From: Bimastos eiseni
Taxonomy: Eukaryota > Annelida > Clitellata > Crassiclitellata > Lumbricidae
Assembly: GCA_959347315.1 (NCBI GenBank)
Contig: OY365811.1
Coordinates: 43,120,991-43,184,990 of the forward strand
Direction: 5' to 3'
DNA: 64,000 bases
In this document: positions 56,397-64,000 of the stretch, in pieces
Layout of the letters: every line of letters begins with the position of its first letter
Numbering within the stretch: the first letter of the stretch is position 1
Notes under the pieces: generated by a model
What the model saw: only the letters and a program-made list of their open reading frames with translations
Database searches by the model: none
What the model was told of the DNA's origin: nothing
Program-made: the position numbers and the translations under genes

Positions 56397-56524
56397 TTAC
56401 CCAGAATTGTCTGTGATGAAGGCAACAGGAAACCATCCCACTTGCGACTCATCTCATCCCCGGATGGCATAAAATCTAACGGATCTCAATGGGGCAGAGA
56501 ACTCATCATCACTACCTAACTTAC

Positions 56525-56557
56525 GCTGGTACCGCAACCTTGGACAGAAAGACCCAT
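56525..56557 (-). other. Candidate first coding exon of ATP1A (unproven)
   Basis: ATG in a good start context (GCTATGG) opens 11 codons that end exactly in phase at AGC|GTAAGT, compatible with the acceptor at 55318. Similar phase-0 ATG-to-donor pairs also exist at 56402-56437 and about 59236-59274 on the same strand, so chance is not excluded. Confidence 0.2.
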
Positions 56558-57344
56558 AGCTTGGTGAATGTCCTGCCATGAAATGTGGGTTTATAACCTG
56601 ATGGCTTCCTGACCATCCAAACAGACCAGATTAAACCTGGAGCAACGCAAACGTTGATCTTCCCCATTCACCCCAATATCGAGCTCCATCCACCAGCGGG
56701 ACAACACATGTCACTCCAAAACACACATCGTACACTAACCTGTTCAAAGCATCGCTCACATTACCAGCACATTTCCGAACGACAGAATAACACAACTGAA
56801 TAATCCTGGCCTCAATCCACAACAACAGATCCAGAGTTTTAATTTAGATTGGTCATAAAATATCTCCCCAGAGGCAAACACGATAACCATTGGTCAGCAA
56901 ATATCGCTGGCCACCGGGCAGTTAAACGAAATCGTCCGATACGCAGCACGATTTCTGAAATGTCACCGATATCCAGTTTTCTGCTGGTAATCAAGCGAGT
57001 CGAATTGAACGCCGCGTAAAGCACTGGACATAATTGCACGTGGACATTAAACAAGCGAAAGCCGGCCGACACAGATTTCCGGAATGCAATCCGCCCATGC
57101 TGTCAAGAGAAACGCTTCGATAAATCGCGGCCAGTTAACGGTGCCATAGGGTAGACTGACTGCAGCGAAAACTGAAGCTCTGAAAAATCACGGACTGATT
57201 AGCATGCTATCGTATGAAGTATACAAGCATTGTATTTGCAAATTTGTATACGCCTCTCTCAGTGAACACCAATCAGAGGCGGTTCCAATGTGAGTCCCAG
57301 AGAAAAGAAAGTGTTCTTGACTTAATCAATCGGTTATTTAACTG

Positions 57345-57935
57345 TAAGTTAGGGCGTGTCAATGGAGGATGCCTATGGAGGGCGTGAAAAGAGAGTGTCA
57401 ATGGACAGTGTCAAAAGAGGATGTCAACAGAGGGTGTCAATGTATGGTGTCAAAAGAGGGTCAATAAACGATGTTAAAAGAGGGTGTCAAAAGTGGTTGT
57501 CAGTGGGCGGTGTCAATGGATAAGGGAGTGTCAATGGAGGGTGTCAAAATAGGTTGCTGATGGAGGGAGTCGAAAGAGGGTGTCAATGGATGGTGTAACT
57601 GGAGTGTGATTATGGACGGTGTCAAAACAGGGTGTCAATGGACGGTGTCAATGGATGATGCCAATGGAGGGTGTCAAAAGACGGCATCAATGAATGGCGT
57701 CAAAAGAGGGTGTCAATGGATCTTGTCAAAAGAGGATGTCAAAAGAGGATGTAAAAGAGGGCGTCAATGGATGGTATGAATTTGTCAATGGAGGGTGTCA
57801 AAAGAGGATGTCAATGGAAGTTGCCTATGGTGGGTGTCAAAAGAAGGTGTCGATAGACAGACAAAAGAAGGTGTCTAAAGAAGTTGTCAATGGACAGTGT
57901 CAAAAGAGGGAGTCAAAGGTCTGTAACCTTTGTGA
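57345..57935. repeat. GTGTCAATGGAGG/GTGTCAAAAGAGG minisatellite
   Basis: About 590 bp of an 18-19 bp unit in two interleaved variants (TCAATGGA and TCAAAAGA). A long open frame in it is a repeat artefact. Confidence 0.92.
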
Positions 57936-58689
57936 ACTAAGACAACAATAAAAGACAATTGGCTCACCAGTTGGTAAGGAGCAACGTGCTAAATGGGGGG
58001 GGGGTTCATAGTGCAAGGTCAGCGAAAGCAAAGGCCCGTGTTTTAGCCATATGCGTTGTCACTCAAGTATATGGAAACATAGGGCAGTGACGCTGGACAA
58101 TGTTGCAACAACAGAGCACATCTAGGTAGACGACAAAAATGAAAGCGTGATGTGAAGATGACAAAAAAATTCAGTGTGATCAATTGCATCGAATTTGAAT
58201 GCAATGAAATTGCATTCAAATTCAAGAGATATCTTCAGTGCTCTATCAGCACCAAGAATTTCAAAATTTCGACCTAAATGTATTAATGTATAAATGTATA
58301 ATGAATGTTTTGAGAGAAAGACCGATGATACCCGATTCTGAATGGCGAAACACGTAATACAGGATGGCAAGAACTTCGTAAATGATCACACAAAATTTAT
58401 TAGGAGACTGGAGAAATTGAAGAAATTGACCGATCAACGTCCAATTGACGTAAGAGCCATCCATGGCATCCTATCAGTTGGATGTTATTCTACAACTATT
58501 GTGCTGACTGGTTGTTTTCTGGTTGTTCAAGAAATCGCCTGAACAGTATTTCCCACGGGCAAAATAAAATCAATACTCAATAATGAGCGGAAAGGAATGA
58601 CAGCCATTGATTCCTGTGCAGTTCTCTCTATTGAATTCATTTAACAAAATACTCCTAGTTAAAAAAAAAACGTTCGGAGCATGAGGTGC

Positions 58690-58875
58690 CCGAAAGTGTA
58701 GTGGATAGCGCACTGGACTGTCCGTCAAGAGATCAGGGGTTCAATGGTTTGAGAATTCTGCTCCACCTTTGCCCCCCCCCCCCTATTGCCAATTCTGCTG
58801 TAAAAGACCGTACACCGTCGGCTCTAAGATGAGACGGTGAGGGAGAGGATTGGCCACCCACCCCAATATGCCGTG
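58690..58875 (+). mobile_element. SINE S1, best preserved copy (tRNA-derived)
   Basis: Box A-like TAGTGGATAGCGCACTGG and box B-like GGGGTTCAATGG about 30 bp apart, then ACCGTACACCGTCGGCTCTA and GATGAGACGGTGAGGGAGAG. No intact cloverleaf, so not a tRNA gene. Confidence 0.7.
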
Positions 58876-60604
58876 GCTAAGAAAATGGAGTCGCTCAAAT
58901 TTCGTACTCATGGATGCCACAAGACTAGCTTAAGGGACATATCTTGTTCAGTTTCATGCAGCGAAGTCAAAAGACGCAAAATATCTCAACCCATACGGGA
59001 AATATGGATAGGCCTACGCTTATAATGAACATCTCGAACCTGTAGGCCTATATTCTAAAAACGGGACGACCAGGAGTTAATAGTCTGAAAGAATGCAGGT
59101 ATGAAGGCAGCTGCGAAACTTTAGTCCTAAAAGATGATTTAAGAGCCGCAAAATGCTTATAGAGATAGTGAAATATTTAGCTTCATTTCATTGCATGAAT
59201 TCAATTGGAGTTTCATAATTAAATCATATTCACACTCACCAAATCAGTGCTTAGTATAAATTTGGAGCGACAATTCATTAGCCTTTCAATAAACTGCTAA
59301 AACATTATGCCAATAATTATCTTTAATTGCTCTTTCAAAATTTACATGGAAAATAGCTTCTGGACAAATATAACCAAGGTTGGTCAATATTTTGATATTC
59401 CTGATCACAGAGTAGGTATCAATAACCAAACAAGCAGACCAATTCTCAAACAATTACAAACTTCAACTGTTGAAGTCCAACTGATAAAACAGGACACGCA
59501 AGATGTAGATGTCGGCCAACAACATGCACCCAGATAAGGAGAACGAGTCTGCCTTTAGAAGAAATCGCCAAGGAGTGTCTTTCGGTGTTTTTCCCATTAA
59601 AACTACACGAGACCTCTGGCTTCTAGAATTCTAGCAAATTTTCCTACAAAGATTGATGACGCCTGCCATCGCCTTCGCTCATATACTACAGAATCGAGCA
59701 AGCTTCCTTCCGTCTTGAAAAACAAAGACATGAGTTATTGCGTTTATTACCAACCTGCTGAGAATGGCTGCAATAAATCAGTGGTTTAAATGAAAATTAT
59801 GACAGCAGCGATGATGCAGGTTTACATTATATGCACCACAGCACCACGAAATAAAGACCAGAATCAAACACTTTGGTATAGCAGAGTCTCCAAAGAAAAA
59901 GACGTACATGTAGTGCATTCATCGTTACCCTCTGTAGCACTTTTCTATTAGCCATTCATCCAAGGGTAGGAACGCGTTGAGCAGTCCATGTACTGCGTTC
60001 ACTGAAAGCAAAGCTTCTTAATTACGTTCCTGGATATGTTACATGAGGCTGCAGACCAGGTCAAATGTTTTTCAATTAAATACAACTGACAGTGGTGAGG
60101 GAATGCAGGCAACGGAATAGTATAGGGTCGGCCCCACGGACACAATTTTAATTAATATGCTATTCGAATGCTATTAATTAGCTTAGCTAAATCAATTGCG
60201 GTTAAGGAACAACGATACGTAAAGGCTAGCTAGGATCACAGTAGCAACTCAAGTTTAGCAGAAAATCGGGAAGACATAAACTATGGCAAGATTAACAACT
60301 TTTGACAATGATGAGGATTTTTTATGTATATATCAAGATAATTAATATAGCGTAGGCCTATGTTGAGTGTAGGCTACCGCACAAAAGCACAGCACACGCG
60401 GCTATCTGTCCGGTCAATAGGTTGATCCACAGATTCCCTTAAATTATCAGCACCAAAGGCTGCCTTGTTTGGGTCTTGAAACAAGGATCCATATTCACAC
60501 TTCTGTTCTGTTTTTCTTGGCGACAACTATAAATTATCTGGGGAAAATATTGACGCCAAAAACTCGGGTAATTGAATGTCGTTTCATTGCCAAAAATCCG
60601 TGAC

Positions 60605-60665
60605 CCGTCAAAAAAACGCCCGGCAAAAGAGCGCCGCGACAAACGAGCGCCCGGCAAAAGGTCGC
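60605..60665. repeat. CGCCCGGCAAAAG direct repeats
   Basis: ACGCCCGGCAAAAGAGCGCC and GCGCCCGGCAAAAGGTCGC, 32 bp apart, with CGACAAACGAG between: a short GC-rich repeat in AT-rich DNA. Confidence 0.6.
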
Positions 60666-61259
60666 ATCTGTATTGATGAAAATAATTCTTCCCATTATGG
60701 AAGTTGAATCGACGCAAAGATGCATGCTTAAATGGAAGCTGGGTTGATGAAAAGGAGTCTGGTTAAACAGAAGCTGTATTGGCAAGGTTATCAGTTTTAA
60801 TTATTGAGCATAATTATAAAAATGCTTTAACGGAAGAACATTCACGCAAAAGCGAAACCTTCAAGATCAAAAGGTCAGAATAGCTCATAAATATAATTTA
60901 TCACCTTATAAAACTTTTATAGATGCCATAGAAAAGAGTGTTCAATTTATGTAACACAAGTTTGACTTAAAATAAGCACAAGAGAATCTGAGACTTTTCT
61001 CTCCAAGTCGCAGCAATTTCACCTTTTCAATTGAAAGATTAGTCACCGTTCAAATTAGAAGAGAGAGGCGAAAAAGCAATCCGATCTGCTGCGTACGTGT
61101 AACAGACACTATCCGCATCAATTTTAACACATGCGCGTTCACAGACAACGCATTTCTCAGCAATTCCTACAGGAAATTGCCATTCTGGGCCTCGTTTTCG
61201 GCGCGCCCGCCACCGGAGAGCCTAATTACGAAAAGAAAATGCAACAAGAGTTCTGCTCG

Positions 61260-61560
61260 ACTATGACTTAGTCAACGGACAGAGCAGATGATGAATGCCG
61301 TCGTACAGGGACAGCAGCTGCACACCGGTGTCCATACACCGGCCACCGGCAAGGATTCGAGTCAAGCGGGGTTCAGCGTCGAGGATGTCATGAATAAAAC
61401 TGGCGAGCCGAGGAGCAGGAAGCCCTGCAGCGGCGACCGAGACAAGAGTAGTGCCGAGTATTCGTCCGCCGACATGGCAGAGGCGGCGGTGGCAGCGGCG
61501 CTGCTGCTGCTTCGGCGCAGGACCGCCGCCGCCGATCGATTGGTAGTCTAAGTAAGGCAA
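61260..61560. promoter_or_regulatory. CpG-rich block, possible promoter or first exon
   Basis: The densest CG block of the 55-64 kb side. Minus strand has GCCGCCTCTGCCATGTCGGC (ATG in good context) without a clear in-phase donor; plus strand has TCTAAGTAAGG, donor-like, after a TAA. May be the ATP1A promoter or an unrelated start. Confidence 0.25.
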
Positions 61561-62130
61561 ATGTCACGAGAATTATGTGTCCGGCTTATGCTGTAATGGT
61601 CTGTAGCTGACGCACGCTTCCCGGCCCGCCAACCAACCAGCCGGACAGGCAGCCGGATAGACGGAGGCCCAGACAGCGGCAAGGACAGAGAATCCGACAT
61701 AGAGGCACGTAGAGTTAGCGTCGACCCAGGCACTGCATGGAGATCGGTAATCTTCCCATTTTCTAAAACTCTACCGCGTAATCCAGGCAGCAACGGAAGG
61801 TTCTTTTCAACGAATGTATAGTCAGTCAGTTCATCGATAAAGACGTTTCTCGAGACTCGAGTGATGATAATTATACCAGTCCACCTGCGAAAGTACGTAG
61901 TACCTACGTGTGCTTCTGGGTTCAAACAGGTGGAAGGCGTCATGCAGGCACCGCCGTGAATTGACCGACGCGAGGAACGATGCTATAGGTAACCTTTTAC
62001 GTGAAGGTTACCTATGCTTAGAATTGACGAACGATTTCGCATTATAGGCAGAAGGTTCTACAATCTCGCTGACATTTGTAGTTGTGAAACCCGGGCCTCG
62101 CCTGTGTGTAGAACTAAAGATAATAAACGG

Positions 62131-62200
62131 GCCGTAGAGTAACGGATAATACACTGGAGCGAAAGCTGAGGAAACGAGTTCGATTTCCTTATCCCCGTAC
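62131..62200 (+). mobile_element. tRNA-derived SINE head, second family
   Basis: GGGCCGTAGAGTAACGGATA, ACACTGG and, after 25 bp, GAGTTCGATTTCC: box A and box B spacing of a tRNA-type promoter, acceptor stem not closed. Confidence 0.55.
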
Positions 62201-62499
62201 GGTTGGCCAGTCCTTCCTTCGCCAGTCGGCTTTGGCTAAATTCCGTGCATTACGCAATGGGCGCCTTACGTGGCTGCCAACAGTTACATTCGACTCCTGT
62301 AATAGCTTGTCACCATTCGTTCCTACTAAGCTTGCAATCATACTGCAGTTTGTAAGTTTGATATAAAAAAATGTCATTATTATTTTTATTTTTTGCCTGA
62401 GGTAGGGTAGAAATGATCCCTCAGGATCTATGAGACTAAAGCTAAAACTAAAACTGTGCTGACGGCCCTTGTCCCCAACGTGCCGCTTAGTCAGTCCAT

Positions 62500-62825
62500 C
62501 GATCATTATTATTATTACTATTTTTTGCCCGAGGTAATTATTATTACTATTATTATTATTTGTTATTGTTATATTATAAAAAAAATTTCCCTAAGGTACT
62601 TCATACAACCAAGGCTTCAGAGATTACTAACGTTTTAAAATCGTTGTTCGGATGGTCAGGTCTCGTCTTCTGGGGTGAGGGGCAGGTGCTCTGGAGGCTG
62701 GAAGGCCACAGGATTTTTATTATTATTACTGTTGTTATAATTATTATTATTATTATTATTGTCGTTGATTTCTTCGTTGTCGTTGTTGTTATTATTATTA
62801 TTGTTATTATTATTGTTATCATATG
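62500..62825. repeat. ATT/GTT trinucleotide tracts
   Basis: Two (ATT)n clusters (62500-62580, 62715-62822) separated by 130 bp of mixed sequence. Confidence 0.9.
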
Positions 62826-63292
62826 AAATAGATAGAATTGCTGGCTTATTCAAACGGATATAAACAAATACAGTAGATAATCTGGAGCATCAGGAATAAA
62901 ACTTAAATTTCGAAAGCCTCATTTTATGAAGTAGAGTACTTAGGAAGGTCCATGAAACATTTGTCCACTGCTATTAAATTATATACTGCAGATAATGAAA
63001 TATAAGTTGAATTCATCTGCTTAGCCAGTGGAAAAATAAAATTAGATACTAAAATGAAATGCACCTGCATATGATTGTCTTGATTAATATTTTTTAATTA
63101 AACATCAAAGAAAACAACTCTTAGATGAATCAGCTCATCCACGAATAATATCAGACTACACAAGATCCGGAAATAAAATCAAAATATATACGAGACCACC
63201 AAAGTGTACCATTATTCTTGATTGCAAATCAATTTAAACGTATCATAGATGTTGAATGCAAATGTATCGTAACACTAACGTACTATATTGCT

Positions 63293-63440
63293 GAAAATGC
63301 AAATGTATTGCTTGTATACTAGCTTTTGAAAATGCATATGTATTGCTTGTATACTAGCTTTTGAAAATGCAAATGTATTGCTTGTATACTAGCTTTTGAA
63401 AATGCAAATGTATTGCTTGTATACTAGCTTTTGAAAATGC
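63293..63440. repeat. 35-bp tandem repeat, four copies
   Basis: Unit begins GAAAATGCAAATGTATTGCT and ends TACTAGCTTTT; the first two copies differ from the others at one or two bases. Older diverged copies (GAATGCAAATGTATCGTAA) flank it from 63250 to 63590. Confidence 0.93.
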
Positions 63441-64000
63441 AAATGTACTGTTGTGTACCGTATTGCTGTTGAATTCAAACATTTTGCAATGTACCATATT
63501 GCTGTTGAATGCTAATGTATTGTAATTTTCATAGCTCATGAATATAAATATATTGTACATTACTGTTATAAGTAAATGTATCGTAATGTAGGCCTACAAT
63601 TGCTACTTAATGTGTAAATTTACCAGTGATTCTACTAGCATCATATCAGTACTTTTTGCGCCGTAGAATCTACCGAAGTAACATTCCAAGTTCCAACTAC
63701 ATCTTGAAACATTAATTTGTGTTAGTAAGGCTACAGTAGACTTTAGCAAATGCCATACAGTCCATCAGTAAAACATTTGGCAACCAGTGTTGTCTACGCT
63801 ATAATGTCTGTTTTGTCGAGAAAAAGGACAAAAAAATTTAACGTTCATCATTATCATCATCATCATCATTAACAACGGACACAAGGTTAACATCCATAAA
63901 TCAGAGAATAATCCCTCTGCACACAAATTATGAACAGGAGTGGAGACGAGACTAAGTCCTCCGGGAAGATTTACCACGCAGTCAGAGAGGAAAGAGAGAG

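Noticed and set aside
57694..57951. 85-codon frame with repeating CQKRMS and VNG
   Set aside because: Translation of the TCAATGGAGG/TCAAAAGAGG minisatellite.
58690..58775. Possible tRNA gene
   Set aside because: Box A and B are present but no closed acceptor stem or anticodon arm; same sequence family appears elsewhere as a SINE.

Overview
The window is animal nuclear DNA. It holds an intron-rich gene with canonical GT-AG introns, an intronless class A GPCR, very abundant microsatellites and minisatellites, LINE/SINE remnants, and several non-autonomous DNA transposons whose borders can be read directly. Frequent TAGGCCTA words, GGCGCTATATAAAT repeat tails and an SPR/myoinhibitory-peptide-type receptor fit a marine invertebrate bilaterian. 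The phylum cannot be fixed from the sequence alone. There is nothing bacterial or viral.

Layout. 1-19.2 kb: repeat-dominated and without a convincing gene. It contains a foldback element, two CRE plus X-box motif clusters (2.7 and 3.4-3.5 kb), a hAT-type MITE (6.1 kb), a dead Tc1/mariner element (7.2-8.0 kb), a LINE 3' remnant (9.0 kb), a 0.7-kb TATG array with a 180-bp higher-order period (10.2-10.9 kb), a 37-bp tandem repeat (13.7 kb), an ATAC array (15.9-16.3 kb) and a second member of the first hAT family with a perfect 8-bp target duplication (16.5 kb). 18.7-19.6 kb: a polypurine tract interrupted by another hAT-type element with a perfect 8-bp duplication. 19,745-20,962 (+): complete single-exon GPCR related to insect sex-peptide/MIP receptors. 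21-37 kb: repeats and unassigned sequence.

37,214-55,317 (-): Na+/K+-ATPase catalytic alpha subunit. Eighteen coding exons were placed to the base from splice sites and reading phase. Together they give 3,102 nt, or 1,033 codons plus stop, with no frame break. Only the initiator end is uncertain: the most upstream exon begins at an acceptor-like AG and either starts at an internal Met or is joined to a short upstream first exon. Introns of this gene carry a mariner-type MITE, minisatellites, SINE/LINE fragments, a hAT element and three copies of an unclassified repeat that also occurs elsewhere in the window.

55.3-64 kb: presumed 5' side of the ATPase gene. It holds a hAT-like element, a Harbinger-like element with TTA flanks, a minisatellite, SINE copies, a CpG-rich block at 61.2-61.6 kb that may be a promoter, and a 35-bp tandem repeat.

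The two genes are not an operon and show no direct functional link. The ATPase sets Na+/K+ gradients at the plasma membrane; the GPCR is a predicted neuropeptide receptor. No undescribed multigene system was found. The less ordinary observations are the receptor's missing TM2 aspartate, the six-copy repeat, the dated set of MITEs, and the ATPase exon fusions and ouabain-site residues.
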